A DNA stretch of 64,000 nt from Streptomyces sp. WZ.A104. GTDB taxonomy: Bacteria > Actinomycetota > Actinomycetes > Streptomycetales > Streptomycetaceae. The stretch spans positions 62,001 to 126,000 of the forward strand of contig NZ_NWVL01000008.1 in NCBI RefSeq assembly GCF_002382885.1. Direction: 5' to 3'. Of this stretch, positions 17,197 to 26,194 are shown piece by piece (position 1 is the first letter of the stretch; the number at the start of each line of letters is the position of its first letter). The notes under the pieces are model-generated. The model worked only from the letters and a program-made list of their open reading frames with translations. It had not been told where the DNA came from and made no database searches. The position numbers and the translations under genes were made by a program.

Positions 17197-17215
17197 ATCT
17201 GACAGTCTGTCAGAT
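17197..17215. promoter_or_regulatory. Perfect 19-bp palindrome
   Basis: ATCTGACAG, a central T and CTGTCAGAT form a perfect dyad, less GC-rich than its surroundings. It lies 20 bases beyond the response regulator stop codon and about 400 bases upstream of korA. A one-base centre is unsuited to an RNA hairpin at full length, so a dimeric regulator site (TetR- or GntR-like) is more likely than a terminator. Confidence 0.55.
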
Positions 17216-17235
17216 GCCTGGGAATGCAGGTGGTT

Positions 17236-17916
17236 CTAGGAGTTCAGGTAGGTGAGCACGGCGAGGACACGCCGGTGGTCCCCGTCGCTCGGCGAAAGCG
17301 CCAGCTTCTGGAAGATGTTGCTGACGTGCTTCTCCACCGCGCCGTCGCTCACCACGAGCTGTCTGGCGATGGCGGAGTTGGTCCGGCCCTCGGCCATCAG
17401 ACCGAGAACCTCACGCTCGCGCGGTGTGAGCCCCGCCAACACGTCCTGCTTACGGCTGCGGCCCAGCAGCTGCGCCACCACTTCCGGGTCCAGCGCCGTG
17501 CCGCCCTGAGCCACCCGAACGACCGCGTCCACGAACTCGCGGACCTCGGCCACCCGGTCCTTCAGCAGATACCCCACCCCCCGGCTGCTGCCCGCCAGCA
17601 ACTCGGTGGCGTACTGCTCCTCGACATACTGCGAAAGGACCAGGACCCCGATGCCCGGATAGTCCTTCCGCAGCCGCACCGCCGCCCGCACGCCCTCGTC
17701 CGTGTGCGTCGGCGGCATCCGTACATCGGCCACCACCACGTCGGGCAGTTCCTCGCGGGCATCGAGATCCGCCACGGTCTTGAGCAGTGCCTCGGCGTCC
17801 CCGACCCCCGCGACCACGTCGTGCCCGAGATCGGTGAGCAGGCGGGTCAGCCCTTCCCTCAGCAGGACCGAATCCTCGGCGATGACTACACGCACCCTGT
17901 TCTCCACGTTCTCCAC
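17236..17916 (-). CDS. NarL/FixJ-family response regulator
   Basis: 226 residues from GTG 17916, nine bases after a G-run. The receiver domain has the acidic pair in VVIAEDS, the phosphorylation site Asp64 in VVVADVRMPP and the conserved Lys in GYLLKDR. The C-terminal LuxR helix-turn-helix reads LTPREREVLGLMAEGRTNSA, then DGAVEKHVSNIFQKL. It follows two sensor kinases on the same strand and is their probable partner. Its targets are unknown; the divergent nuo promoter and korA are candidates by position. Confidence 0.92.
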   Translation of the reverse strand: MENVENRVRVVIAEDSVLLREGLTRLLTDLGHDVVAGVGDAEALLKTVADLDAREELPDVVVADVRMPPTHTDEGVRAAVRLRKDYPGIGVLVLSQYVEEQYATELLAGSSRGVGYLLKDRVAEVREFVDAVVRVAQGGTALDPEVVAQLLGRSRKQDVLAGLTPREREVLGLMAEGRTNSAIARQLVVSDGAVEKHVSNIFQKLALSPSDGDHRRVLAVLTYLNS

Positions 17917-18337
17917 GACGTCGTTCCCCCACTGTTCTGGCGATTTTCGCGCCACTGCACGCGCCGCGCCCGCCCACTGCGCCTCGCGTCCCGACCGTCC
18001 CAGCATCCCAGGCCCCGGACGCCGATGGGGGCCCTGTGGATAACCCTGCCCGACCGGCATGTACGCACCCGGAAACGCGCTGCTGCCGGGCACGGGGCCC
18101 GGCAGCAGGACGCGGGTGGGGGAAGGCGCGCGGCGGTGGACCGGCCCGGGCGGACCGGCCCTGGCGGCGGGGCTGAGTCGCTCTGCTCTGCTCTGCCCTG
18201 CCCTGCCCGGCTGGGATGGCCTGGCTTGGGGTGGCCTAGGCCCGGATGGCCCGGACCCGGCTTGGACGGCTCAGCTCTGCCTGGACGGCTCGTGGACCAG
18301 TCTTGCCAGCGCAGCTCGTGCGGGTCAGCTTGCGCGG
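17917..18337. other. Intergenic region with hairpin and short repeats
   Basis: No gene seen. CTGCTGCCGGGC (18081-18092) and GCCCGGCAGCAG (18098-18109) form a 12-bp hairpin with a five-base loop that could end the sensor-kinase transcript before the response regulator. At 18180-18210 the pentamer TGCTC/TGCCC repeats about six times. From 18210 to 18300 short GG-C-TGG repeats continue. The response regulator may therefore have its own promoter in the 17917-18080 part. Confidence 0.6.
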
Positions 18338-19699
18338 TCAGCCGCGCCAGGGCAGCTCCGCCGTGACCGTCGTCGGGCCCCCGGCCGGGGAGTCGACCAC
18401 GAGGACCCCGTCCACCGCGTCCAGCCGTTCCGACAGCCCGGCCAGGCCGCTGCCCGAGGACGCCGAGGCCCCGCCCCGGCCGTTGTCCGTGATCTGGAGC
18501 ATCAGCCGGTCGCCCGCCCGCCACACATCGATCGTGGCCCGGGTCGCCCGCGAGTGCTTGCTGATGTTTTGGAGCAGCTCCGAGACCGTGAAGTACGCGA
18601 TCCCCTCGATGGCCTGCGCCGGCCGCGACTCCAGGTCCACTTCGACCGTCACGGGAACGGTGCAGCGGGAGGCTATGGCGGAGAGGGCGGCGTCGAGGCC
18701 GCGGTCGGTGAGGACGGCGGGGTGGATGCCCCGTGCCAGGTCGCGCAGCTCCTGGAGAGCCACCTTCACCTCGCCGTGCGCCTCGTCGACCATCCGCGCG
18801 GCGGTCTCGGGATCGTCCGTCAGCTTCTCCTTCGCCAGCCCCAGATCCATGGCGAGGGCGACCAGCCGGGCCTGGGCGCCGTCGTGGAGGTCGCGTTCGA
18901 TGCGGCGCAGGTCGGCGGCGGCGGTGTCCACGACCACCCCCCGGTCCGACTCCAGCTCGGAGACCCGGGTGGCCAACTGGGACGGGCCCAGCAGACCGGT
19001 CACCATCAGCCGGTCCACCGTCAGCAGCCCCCGCACGATCCACGGCGCCACCAGCACCAGCACCAGCCCCAGCGCTCCGGTCAGGGCCAGCTCGGCGGGG
19101 GAGTCCAGATACTCCTGGTGTGTGGCGTCCCCGTACAGCTGGAGGCCGTCGATTCCCACGAACACCGGGAAGATCCAGTGCCACAGCGGATAGGTCAGCG
19201 CCATCAGGCCGTACGTCCAGAACGCCACCGCGACCGTGAACGTGAACACCGCCCACGGGAAGTGCAGCAGGGTGTACAGCAGGTGCCGCCAGGACACCCC
19301 GCTCTTGAGGACCGCGCCCATCCACGACATCGGGCCGCCGGTTTTGCCCCGCACCCGCTCCGGATCAGCGACCTCCACCCCCAGCAGCCCGCGCGCCCGG
19401 TGCCGCTCCAGCGCGCCGAACCCCCGGCAGACGGCGAGACCGGCCGCGAGGACCGGAATTCCTATGAAGGTGATCAGCAGGCCCGCGCTCAGCGACGTCA
19501 TGGTGACCGCGAAGACGAACATCACCGTGCTGAGCGGGAAACTCAGCAGCACATAAAGGAGCTCGCGCCAGGCACGGGCCTCCAGCGGTGCGCGCAGCGG
19601 CACCGGGAGGAAGTGCTTGGCCGGGGACTTCGCCCCGAAGCCGGGGCCGGAACCGTGGTGGTCCCGGTCCCGCGTGTCCGGTCCGTATGCCGTGGCCAT
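18338..19699 (-). CDS. NarL-type sensor histidine kinase, first paralogue
   Basis: 453 residues. Four or more membrane segments lie in the first 230 residues, with paired sensor-domain-like hydrophobic blocks (LLYVLLSFPLSTVMFVFAV and LLYTLLHFPWAVFTFTVAV). These are followed by a HisKA_3 dimerisation box (RIERDLHDGAQARLVALAMD) carrying the phospho-His and a short HATPase (SELLQNISKHSRA, then ITDNGRGG, then GLAGLSERL). It should phosphorylate the downstream LuxR-type regulator. It shares long identical DNA with the second kinase gene, indicating duplication with recent gene conversion. Confidence 0.9.
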   Translation of the reverse strand: MATAYGPDTRDRDHHGSGPGFGAKSPAKHFLPVPLRAPLEARAWRELLYVLLSFPLSTVMFVFAVTMTSLSAGLLITFIGIPVLAAGLAVCRGFGALERHRARGLLGVEVADPERVRGKTGGPMSWMGAVLKSGVSWRHLLYTLLHFPWAVFTFTVAVAFWTYGLMALTYPLWHWIFPVFVGIDGLQLYGDATHQEYLDSPAELALTGALGLVLVLVAPWIVRGLLTVDRLMVTGLLGPSQLATRVSELESDRGVVVDTAAADLRRIERDLHDGAQARLVALAMDLGLAKEKLTDDPETAARMVDEAHGEVKVALQELRDLARGIHPAVLTDRGLDAALSAIASRCTVPVTVEVDLESRPAQAIEGIAYFTVSELLQNISKHSRATRATIDVWRAGDRLMLQITDNGRGGASASSGSGLAGLSERLDAVDGVLVVDSPAGGPTTVTAELPWRG

Positions 19700-20396
19700 G
19701 AGTGCCGTCCGTTCCGTCTCAGTCTCAGTCTCTCAGCGGGCTGTACGTGGGGCTTGGTGCGGTGCCGAAAAGGTCCGTCACTCACCGCGGACCGTTCTCC
19801 CTCAAGAGTGCTGGCCGGGTGGATTCCGCACCATGAGGCCCTTCTCCGTATCCGACCGGGGGTTTTCCCCACCCCTTGCGGGTGGGAGGCCGGGGCGTTC
19901 CCCGGCAGGTGGCTCAGGTGGCAGGTCGCTCAGGCGGCCCGGTCGCGCCAGGGCAGCTCCGCGGTGACGGTGGTCGGACCGCCCGCGGGCGACTCCAGGA
20001 CGAACACTCCGTCTACCGCGTCCAGCCGTTCGGCGAGCCCCGCCATGCCCGTACCGCCCTCCATCCGGGCCCCGCCCGTCCCGTCGTCCGTGACCTGGAT
20101 CAGCAAACGGTCCGCCGTACGCCACACCTCGACGGAGGCCGACCGCGCGCCACTGTGCTTGCTGACGTTCTGGAGGAGCTCCGAGACGGTGAAGTACGCG
20201 ATGCCCTCGATCGCCTCCGCGGGCCGCCCGGGAAGCTCCACCGACACCTGGACCGGGACCGTGCAGCGGGAGGCGATCGCGGAGAGGGCGGCGTCGAGGC
20301 CGCGGTCGGTGAGGACGGCGGGGTGGATGCCCCGTGCCAGGTCGCGCAGCTCCTGGAGAGCCACCTTCACCTCGCCGTGCGCCTCGTCGACCATCC
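18678..20396. repeat. Identical 118-bp block shared by the two kinase genes
   Basis: Bases 18678-18795 and 20279-20396 are identical over 118 positions (offset 1601), and further near-identical DNA extends to about 18945 and 20546. The block encodes the segment from the end of the phospho-acceptor domain (DEAHGEVKVALQELRDLARG) towards the ATP-binding domain. The flanking parts of the two genes differ much more, including synonymous sites. The span given covers both copies and the DNA between them. Confidence 0.85.
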
Positions 20397-21102
20397 TGGC
20401 AGCCGCCTCGGGATCGTCCGTCAGCTTCTCCTTCGCCAGCCCGAGGCCCATGGCGAGGGCGACCAGCCGGGCCTGGGCGCCGTCGTGGAGGTCGCGTTCG
20501 ATGCGGCGCAGGTCGGCGGCGGCGGTGTCCACGACCACGCCCCGGTCCGACTCCAGCTCCGCGATACGCCGCTCCAGCTCGTCCGAGGGCGACAGCAGCC
20601 CGCGCACCATGGCCCGGTCCACCGTCGTCAGCCCTCGTGCGATGAAGGGGAGCACCGGCCACAGCACGAAAAGGCTCACCAGCGTCAGCGCGAACGTCAG
20701 CACGCCCCACGGCAGCCGGATGAACCCGTACAACAACGACCGCCAGCCCACCGGGTCCTTCAGCCCCGACCACAACCGGCTGAAGACGCCCTCCCCCCGG
20801 GGTGCGTGTGCCAACGGGCTCGGCTCATCTACCCGTACGCCCAGCATCGACCGGGCCCGCCGACGTTCCAACCGCCCCAGCAGCCGGGCGGCCTGGAGCC
20901 CGCCGACGAGCAGCGGCAGGCCGACCACCGTGACGGACAGGCCCGCACCGAAAGCGATCACGAGGACCGTGCAGACGAACCCGACGACGGCCAGCGGCAG
21001 ATTGGCGAGCAGATATCCGACCTCCCGCCAGGTCCACCGGTCGAGGGCGAATCGGGCGGGTGGCAGCGGTGAGGGGCCCGGCACGGAAGGGGTCATGGTC
21101 AT
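19930..21102 (-). CDS. NarL-type sensor histidine kinase, second paralogue
   Basis: 390 residues from ATG 21102 (an in-frame ATG at 21147 is possible). It has the same plan as its neighbour but only one hydrophobic sensor-like block pair: membrane segments (EVGYLLANLPLAVVGFVCTV, later LLYGFIRLPWGVLTFALTLV), then HisKA_3 with RRIERDLHDGAQARLVALAM, and a HATPase (SELLQNVSKHSGARS, then VTDDGTGGA). The protein may form homodimers or heterodimers with the first paralogue. It is divergent from nuoA, so a two-component role in nuo control is a reasonable inference. Confidence 0.9.
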   Translation of the reverse strand: MTMTPSVPGPSPLPPARFALDRWTWREVGYLLANLPLAVVGFVCTVLVIAFGAGLSVTVVGLPLLVGGLQAARLLGRLERRRARSMLGVRVDEPSPLAHAPRGEGVFSRLWSGLKDPVGWRSLLYGFIRLPWGVLTFALTLVSLFVLWPVLPFIARGLTTVDRAMVRGLLSPSDELERRIAELESDRGVVVDTAAADLRRIERDLHDGAQARLVALAMGLGLAKEKLTDDPEAAARMVDEAHGEVKVALQELRDLARGIHPAVLTDRGLDAALSAIASRCTVPVQVSVELPGRPAEAIEGIAYFTVSELLQNVSKHSGARSASVEVWRTADRLLIQVTDDGTGGARMEGGTGMAGLAERLDAVDGVFVLESPAGGPTTVTAELPWRDRAA

Positions 21103-21148
21103 ACCGACAGCCTGCCGGGCCGTCTCGGCGCACGCCATGGGGCTCATG

Positions 21149-21176
21149 GGTGGGGTGAAGTAGGGATAACCCCACC
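21149..21176. promoter_or_regulatory. Inverted repeat between kinase gene and nuoA
   Basis: GGTGGGGT (21149-21156) and ACCCCACC (21169-21176) are perfect inverted copies separated by 12 bases. The site lies between the two divergent starts and 20 bases upstream of the proposed nuoA -35 box. It could be the operator of the neighbouring LuxR-type response regulator, though a spacer of 12 is longer than usual for that class. Confidence 0.45.
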
Positions 21177-21195
21177 TGATGCCCGACGCGGCTGC

Positions 21196-21223
21196 TTACG
21201 CTCCGTTTAGCAGGCCCTAGACT
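21196..21223 (+). promoter_or_regulatory. Candidate nuoA promoter
   Basis: TTACGC (21196-21201), a 16-base spacer and TAGACT (21218-21223) fit a housekeeping-type Streptomyces promoter. Transcription would begin near 21230, which rules out GTG 21227 as the nuoA start and favours a start at ATG 21239 or later. Confidence 0.55.
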
Positions 21224-21277
21224 CCCGTGCGTACAGATATGGGACAGGCGCGGGCGACGAGGGAGCGAGGGGCGGAC

Positions 21278-21703
21278 GTGGCCGACGTGGCGGACATGAC
21301 CGGCGTGGCGGTCGACGGAACCACCGCTCTCGCATCGGATTACTTCCAGAGCTACTCGGTGATCGGCCTGCTCGCGCTGGTCGGCGTCCTGTTCGTCGCC
21401 GTGGCCTTCGGAGCCGGTCGCCTCCTGCGGCCCGTCGTCCCCACGCCGGAGAAGCTCCTCACGTACGAATGCGGCGTCGACCCGGTCGGCGAGGGCTGGG
21501 CGCACACTCAGGTCCGCTACTACGTCTACGCGTTCCTGTATGTGATCTTCGCTGTCGACTCCATCTTCCTGTTCCCGTGGGCCACGGTGTTCGCGGCTCC
21601 CGGATACGGCGCGACAACGCTGATCGAGATGTTCATCTTCCTCGGCTTCCTGGCCGTGGGACTGCTCTACGCATGGAAGAAGGGCGTCCTCGCATGGGCC
21701 TGA
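21278..21703 (+). CDS. nuoA: NADH dehydrogenase-like subunit A
   Basis: Three membrane helices and the NuoA loop signature [17 protein letters not shown], which carries the conserved Cys, followed by [23 protein letters not shown] 21278 (141 residues) is chosen for the GAGGGG site before it; ATG 21239 and ATG 21296 are in frame too. NuoA is a membrane-arm subunit near the quinone site of complex I. It is first in a ten-gene cluster and overlaps nuoB by ten bases. Confidence 0.92.
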   Translation: MADVADMTGVAVDGTTALASDYFQSYSVIGLLALVGVLFVAVAFGAGRLLRPVVPTPEKLLTYECGVDPVGEGWAHTQVRYYVYAFLYVIFAVDSIFLFPWATVFAAPGYGATTLIEMFIFLGFLAVGLLYAWKKGVLAWA

Positions 21704-22416
21704 CGAGTCGGCCGACCTCCGCATCGCAGCAGCCCGCGCCGGAGCAGCCCGCATCGCCGTCCGACCCGGTGCTCCTCCCCGAGCCGAAGCGCCTCGGGGT
21801 GCTCTCCCGGCTCGCGCCCGAACCGATGAAGGTCGTCCTCAACTGGGGCCGCCGCTACAGCCTCTGGGTCTTCAACTTCGGACTCGCCTGCTGCGCCATC
21901 GAGTTCATCGCCGCCTCCATGGCGCGTCACGACTTCATCCGACTCGGCGTGATCCCTTTCGCTCCCGGCCCCCGTCAGGCCGACCTCATGATCGTCTCCG
22001 GCACGGTGACGGACAAGATGGCCCCGGCCGTGAAGCGCCTGTACGAGCAGATGCCCGAACCGAAGTACGTCATCTCCTTCGGCGCCTGCTCCAACTGCGG
22101 CGGCCCCTACTGGGACTCGTACTCCGTCACCAAGGGCGTCGACCAGATCATCCCCGTCGATGTGTACGTACCCGGCTGCCCGCCCCGGCCCGAGGCGCTG
22201 CTCCAGGGCATCCTCAAGCTCCAGGAGAAGATCGCCCGCGAGTCCCTGGCGGAGCGGTACGCACCGGAGGCCGCCGGGACCGCCGCTGTCGCCGGCAACT
22301 CCGGCGGCGGGACGTCCACCGCGGCCCTGCGCAGCGGCCTGGTCGCCGCGCCGACGCCGCCGGGCGGGACGCCAGGCACGACGCAGGGTCCGTCAGCGGG
22401 GGAGGGGCAGCGATGA
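21694..22416 (+). CDS. nuoB: NADH dehydrogenase-like subunit B
   Basis: 240 residues. All four ligands of the N2 [4Fe-4S] cluster are present: the tandem Cys66-Cys67 in [10 protein letters not shown], Cys132 in GACSNCGG and Cys162 in [11 protein letters not shown]. So the terminal cluster that hands electrons to quinone should form even though its usual partner NuoD is absent. N-terminal (about 25 residues) and C-terminal (about 50 residues) tails are low-complexity Ala, Pro and Gly. Its stop overlaps nuoC by four bases. Confidence 0.93.
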   Translation: MGLTSRPTSASQQPAPEQPASPSDPVLLPEPKRLGVLSRLAPEPMKVVLNWGRRYSLWVFNFGLACCAIEFIAASMARHDFIRLGVIPFAPGPRQADLMIVSGTVTDKMAPAVKRLYEQMPEPKYVISFGACSNCGGPYWDSYSVTKGVDQIIPVDVYVPGCPPRPEALLQGILKLQEKIARESLAERYAPEAAGTAAVAGNSGGGTSTAALRSGLVAAPTPPGGTPGTTQGPSAGEGQR

Positions 22417-23585
22417 CCGACCACGACCAGCGTCAGCAGCACGCACCGTCCGCCGCCGAGGCCTACGACCGGCTGCCGGACGCCGTGGCGGAGCTGTTCG
22501 GCGGGGAGGCCACAGCGGAGGCGGCCTACGACCTGCTCACCGTCGACGTCCCCGCCTCCGCCTGGATCACCGCTCTGCGGACCGCCCGCGACGGGCTTGG
22601 CTGCAGCTACTTCGACTGGCTCAGCGCCGTGGACGAACCCGGCGTCGGCTTCCGCGTCTGCGCCCATGTCGCGGCCCTGGGCGCGGGGACGGTCCGGCGG
22701 CTGATGGTACGGACGACCGTGCCGCACGACGCGGCCGTCCTGCCCACCGCCATCGACGTCTACGCGGGCGCGGCGTGGCACGAGCGCGAGACGCACGAGA
22801 TGTTCGGCGTCTCCTTCGAGGGCCACCCCCATCTCGTCCCGCTGCTGCTGCCGGAGGGCTTCGAGGGCCACCCGCTGCGCAAGGACTTCGTCCTGGCGGC
22901 CCGGGTCGCCAAGGCCTGGCCAGGGGCGAAGGAACCGGGGGAGCCGGCGGAGGGCCACAGCGGCCCCAAGCGCCGCGCGATGCTCCCGCCCGGCGTCCCC
23001 GACCCGAACGAGTGGGGACCCCTGAAGGGCCAGCTCCCCCCTGCCGCCGCCCGCCCGGCCCGAGGGGCCCGCGCCACAACCGACCGCCCGCCCCGCCGCA
23101 CCCGCAGCGCGAGTGAGGGCTCCGCCGCCCAACGCCCCATGCCGACCAAGGACCCCAGCTCTCCGGGAGCCCCCGCACCTACGGAGGCCCCGGCCCCGGC
23201 CCCGGAGCCCTCGCCCCCACCCCCGGCGACCCGCCCGCGCCGCTCCCGTTCGGCGTCGGAGGGATCGGCGAGTCAGCGGCCGGAGCCGGGAGCGTCGGCG
23301 GATGCCTCGGCCGCTCAGGGGCCGGTGCCGGATGTGCCCGCGACGCCTTCGGCGCCCCCGGCGCGCCCGGCCCGCCGTTCCCGTTCGGCGTCGGAGGGTT
23401 CGGCCAGCCAGCGGCCCGCCCCGGACGCTTCCGGCGCCGCACCTGCGCCTCCGCCCCGGGTGCGCAGCACAGACGCCCCTTGGCATGACGCCCAACCGGC
23501 GTTCGAGGACCCCGTGCCCCCTGACCCCGACAACACCAGCCCCAGCCCCGACCCAGACCACCCCGCCGGAGGCGATACCGAGTGA
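22413..23585 (+). CDS. nuoC: NADH dehydrogenase-like subunit C with repeat-bearing tail
   Basis: 390 residues. Residues 40-165 are the 30-kDa-subunit domain ([20 protein letters not shown], then [20 protein letters not shown], then [11 protein letters not shown]). The remaining 220 residues are a disordered Pro/Ala/Ser tail with three copies of a 15-residue module: [15 protein letters not shown] (228-242), [15 protein letters not shown] (276-290 and 321-335). No NuoD-like domain follows, so it is not a NuoCD fusion. The tail's RS-rich modules could be phosphorylated or bind a partner, which is speculation. Its stop overlaps nuoH by four bases. Confidence 0.9.
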   Translation: MTDHDQRQQHAPSAAEAYDRLPDAVAELFGGEATAEAAYDLLTVDVPASAWITALRTARDGLGCSYFDWLSAVDEPGVGFRVCAHVAALGAGTVRRLMVRTTVPHDAAVLPTAIDVYAGAAWHERETHEMFGVSFEGHPHLVPLLLPEGFEGHPLRKDFVLAARVAKAWPGAKEPGEPAEGHSGPKRRAMLPPGVPDPNEWGPLKGQLPPAAARPARGARATTDRPPRRTRSASEGSAAQRPMPTKDPSSPGAPAPTEAPAPAPEPSPPPPATRPRRSRSASEGSASQRPEPGASADASAAQGPVPDVPATPSAPPARPARRSRSASEGSASQRPAPDASGAAPAPPPRVRSTDAPWHDAQPAFEDPVPPDPDNTSPSPDPDHPAGGDTE

Positions 23586-24553
23586 ACGACGTTCTCGACG
23601 TCGCCCTCCGCCTGGCCATCGTCTTCGGCGTGTTCCTGGTCGCCCCGCTTCTCGTGGGCCAGACCGAGCACAAGGTGATGGCCCATATGCAGGGCCGTCT
23701 GGGCCCCATGTACGCGGGTGGCTTCCACGGCTGGGCCCAGCTCGTCGCGGACGGCGTGAAGTTCGCGCAGAAGGAGGACGTGGTCCCGGCCGCCGCCGAC
23801 CGCCGCGTCTTCCAGCTCGCCCCCGCCGTCGCCCTCCTCCCGTACCTCCTGGTCCTCGCGGTCATCCCCGTCGGCCCCGGCGAGGGCGCGGTCGTCCAGG
23901 CCATCGACGCGGGCATCTTCTTCGTGCTCGCCGTCATGGGCATCGGCGTCCTCGGCTCGCTCATGGCGGGCTGGGCGTCGGCCAACAAGTTCTCCCTCCT
24001 CGGGGGCCTCCGGACCGCCGCGCAACTGCTCTCCTACGAGCTGCCGATGCTCCTCGCCGCCGCCTCCGTCGCCATGGCGGCCGGTACGGTCTCGCTCACC
24101 GGCATCCTCGACGCGTTCGAGTGGTGGTGGCTGCCCTGGCAGATCGCCGGAGCCCTGGTCTTCTTCGTCGCCGGTCTCGCCGAGCTCCAGCGCCCCCCGT
24201 TCGACATGCCCGTCGCCGACTCCGAGATCATCTTCGGCGCGTACACCGAGTACACGGGGCTGCGCTTCGCCCTGTTCCTCCTCGCCGAGTACGCGGGCAT
24301 CGTCATCCTGTGCGCCCTGACCACCGTCCTCTTCCTCGGCGGCTGGCACGGCCCGTTCGGTGCCGACGGACTCGGCTGGCTCTGGACCCTCCTCAAGACC
24401 GCCCTTCTCGCGTTCGTCGTCATCTGGCTGCGCGTCAGCTATCCGCGTCTGCGTGAGGACCAGTTGCAGAAGCTCGCCTGGACCACCCTCGTTCCCCTCG
24501 CCCTCGCGCAGATCGCGCTCACCGGCATCGTGAAGGTGGCGATCAACCAGTGA
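23582..24553 (+). CDS. nuoH: NADH dehydrogenase-like subunit H
   Basis: 323 residues with about eight membrane helices. The signature [19 protein letters not shown] and the quinone-chamber loop [20 protein letters not shown] with its conserved acidic residues are present, followed by [14 protein letters not shown]. NuoH forms the quinone channel between the membrane and peripheral arms. The normal neighbours nuoD-G are missing here, so H directly follows C, linked by a four-base overlap, and overlaps nuoI the same way. Confidence 0.93.
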   Translation: MNDVLDVALRLAIVFGVFLVAPLLVGQTEHKVMAHMQGRLGPMYAGGFHGWAQLVADGVKFAQKEDVVPAAADRRVFQLAPAVALLPYLLVLAVIPVGPGEGAVVQAIDAGIFFVLAVMGIGVLGSLMAGWASANKFSLLGGLRTAAQLLSYELPMLLAAASVAMAAGTVSLTGILDAFEWWWLPWQIAGALVFFVAGLAELQRPPFDMPVADSEIIFGAYTEYTGLRFALFLLAEYAGIVILCALTTVLFLGGWHGPFGADGLGWLWTLLKTALLAFVVIWLRVSYPRLREDQLQKLAWTTLVPLALAQIALTGIVKVAINQ

Positions 24554-25137
24554 CCCCGATCCCCGGATCCGGCCTGGCCAAGGGCCTCGCCGTCACCCTG
24601 CGCACGATGACGAAGAAGTCCGTCACCGCGCAGTACCCCGACACACAGCCCGAACTCCCGCCCCGCTCCCGTGGCGTCATCGGGCTGTTCGAGGAGAACT
24701 GCACAGTCTGCATGCTCTGCGCCCGTGAGTGCCCCGACTGGTGCATCTACATCGACTCCCACAAGGAGACGGTGCCGCCCGCCGCCCCCGGCGGCCGCGA
24801 GCGCAGCCGGAACGTTCTCGACCGCTTCGCCATCGACTTCTCCCTCTGCATGTACTGCGGTATCTGTATCGAGGTCTGCCCCTTCGACGCGTTGTTCTGG
24901 TCGCCCGAGTTCGAGTACGCGGAGACGGACATCCACGAACTCACCCACGAGCGCGACAAGCTCCGCGAGTGGATGTGGACCGTGCCGGAACCGCCCGCCC
25001 TCGACCTCGGGGCCGAGGAACCGAAGGAGGTCGCCGCCGCCCGCAAGGCCGCGGACAAGCTCGCCGCCCAACGCGCGCAGGAACAGTCCGAGGAGAAGTC
25101 CGCGGAGAGGCCCGAGGAGAAGGGCGGAACCCCATGA
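24550..25137 (+). CDS. nuoI: NADH dehydrogenase-like subunit I (two [4Fe-4S])
   Basis: 195 residues. Two complete ferredoxin motifs: Cys51, 54, 57, 61 ([11 protein letters not shown]) and Cys100, 103, 106, 110 ([11 protein letters not shown]). The chain of clusters N6a/N6b towards N2 of NuoB can therefore be built. The C-terminus is a charged Glu/Lys/Ala tail of 60 residues. Without NuoE, F and G, electrons would have to reach NuoI from another donor, and reduced ferredoxin is an obvious candidate. Overlaps nuoJ by four bases. Confidence 0.93.
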   Translation: MTPIPGSGLAKGLAVTLRTMTKKSVTAQYPDTQPELPPRSRGVIGLFEENCTVCMLCARECPDWCIYIDSHKETVPPAAPGGRERSRNVLDRFAIDFSLCMYCGICIEVCPFDALFWSPEFEYAETDIHELTHERDKLREWMWTVPEPPALDLGAEEPKEVAAARKAADKLAAQRAQEQSEEKSAERPEEKGGTP

Positions 25138-25820
25138 CGTTCACAGCGGCGAGCGCGCCCCTGAGCACGGTGTCCACCGCCTTGACGAACACCCTGGCCG
25201 CCGGTGACCACCCCGGTTTCCTCTCCCCGTCCGGCGTCGAGATCGCCTTCGTCCTCGTCGGCCTCGCCACCCTCGGCGCCGCCCTCATCACCGTCACGAC
25301 CAAGCAGCTCGTGCACGCCGCCCTCTGGCTCGTCGTCGCTCTCGGCGGACTGGCCGTCGAGTACCTCCTGCTCACGGCGGAGTTCATCGCCTGGGTGCAG
25401 GTCCTGATCTACGTCGGTTCCATCGTCGTCCTCCTGCTGTTCGGGCTGATGCTCACCCGGGCCCCCATCGGCCGTTCCCCGGACGCCGATTCGGGCAACC
25501 GGTGGGTCGCTCTCGGCGTAGCCCTCGCCGCGGCGGCCGCTCTCGTCTGGGTCGTGGTCGATGCCTTCCGCACCACCTGGATCGACCTCGAAGGACCGGC
25601 CCAGGGCTCCACGAAGGTCACCGGCGCCTTTCTGTTCCGGAACTGGGTCCTGCCCTTCGAAGCGCTCTCCGTGCTGCTGCTCGCGGCCCTCGTCGGCGCC
25701 ATCGTCCTGTCCCGCAAACGCGACGCCGACGCCACCGTCCGGTCTGCCCCTGGCAAGCCGGCCCCGGACAAGCCCGCCCCGGACCGGGGGACTCCGCCCG
25801 GGCAGGAGGAGCAGAGCTGA
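25134..25820 (+). CDS. nuoJ: NADH dehydrogenase-like subunit J
   Basis: 228 residues with five hydrophobic segments; the NuoJ core reads [19 protein letters not shown] and [20 protein letters not shown]. The C-terminus is a short Pro-Ala-Asp tail ([17 protein letters not shown]). Start ATG 25134 overlaps the nuoI stop. The stop TGA shares one base with the nuoK ATG. A membrane-arm subunit involved in coupling quinone reduction to proton pumping. Confidence 0.92.
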   Translation: MTFTAASAPLSTVSTALTNTLAAGDHPGFLSPSGVEIAFVLVGLATLGAALITVTTKQLVHAALWLVVALGGLAVEYLLLTAEFIAWVQVLIYVGSIVVLLLFGLMLTRAPIGRSPDADSGNRWVALGVALAAAAALVWVVVDAFRTTWIDLEGPAQGSTKVTGAFLFRNWVLPFEALSVLLLAALVGAIVLSRKRDADATVRSAPGKPAPDKPAPDRGTPPGQEEQS

Positions 25821-26194
25821 TGCACCTCGCCTATCCCGCCGTGCTCGCCGCCCTCCTCTTCTGTACCGGCCTCTACGGCGTCCTCGTCCGCCGCAACGCG
25901 ATCCTCGTCCTGATGTCCGTCGAGCTGATGCTCAACGCCGTCAACCTCAACCTCGTCGCCTTCGACGTCTGGCTCCGCGACACCCTCCACTCCGGTCAGG
26001 CCCTCACGCTCTTCACCATCGCCATCGCCGCCGCCGAGATCGGCATCGGCCTGGCGATCGTCCTGGCCGTCTACCGCAACCGGGGCACCTCCGACATCGA
26101 CCGCCTCCGCGACACGGCCGAGAGCCACGACACCGCCGGGGCCGGTGACGCCGAAACGGCAGGGAACTCCACGAACGCAGAGGCCACCGCGTGA
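25820..26194 (+). CDS. nuoK: NADH dehydrogenase-like subunit K
   Basis: 124 residues, three helices. NuoK motif [20 protein letters not shown] followed by [12 protein letters not shown] contains the conserved membrane glutamate of the proton path (in SVELML), and [16 protein letters not shown] contains the second. The last 30 residues are a hydrophilic tail. It starts immediately at the nuoJ stop (TGATG) and overlaps nuoL by four bases. Confidence 0.92.
   Translation: MHLAYPAVLAALLFCTGLYGVLVRRNAILVLMSVELMLNAVNLNLVAFDVWLRDTLHSGQALTLFTIAIAAAEIGIGLAIVLAVYRNRGTSDIDRLRDTAESHDTAGAGDAETAGNSTNAEATA

Larger units (their letters stand above)
16795..17235. other. Intergenic region between korA and the response regulator
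   Basis: No gene seen. On the minus strand TATGAT (about 16900-16895) is a possible -10 for korA, without a good -35. Nearby, the pentamer GTGTC occurs twice in an AT-rich stretch, and CCTAGG sits at about 16999-17004. A triple repeat and a perfect palindrome further right are listed separately. The region is the upstream control region of korAB and the 3' end of the response regulator gene. Confidence 0.6.

Noticed and set aside
17197..17215. Terminator of the response regulator gene
   Set aside because: A perfect dyad with a single central base does not make a good RNA hairpin, and the stem is weaker than the other terminators of the window. Kept as a regulatory site instead.
18059..21163. 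1034-codon plus-strand frame across both sensor kinases
   Set aside because: Antisense shadow. It appears repetitive only because the two kinase genes are duplicated.
22413..23585. NuoC as a fused NuoCD protein supplying the missing NuoD
   Set aside because: After residue 165 there is only Pro/Ala/Ser-rich sequence with short repeats and none of the NuoD motifs.
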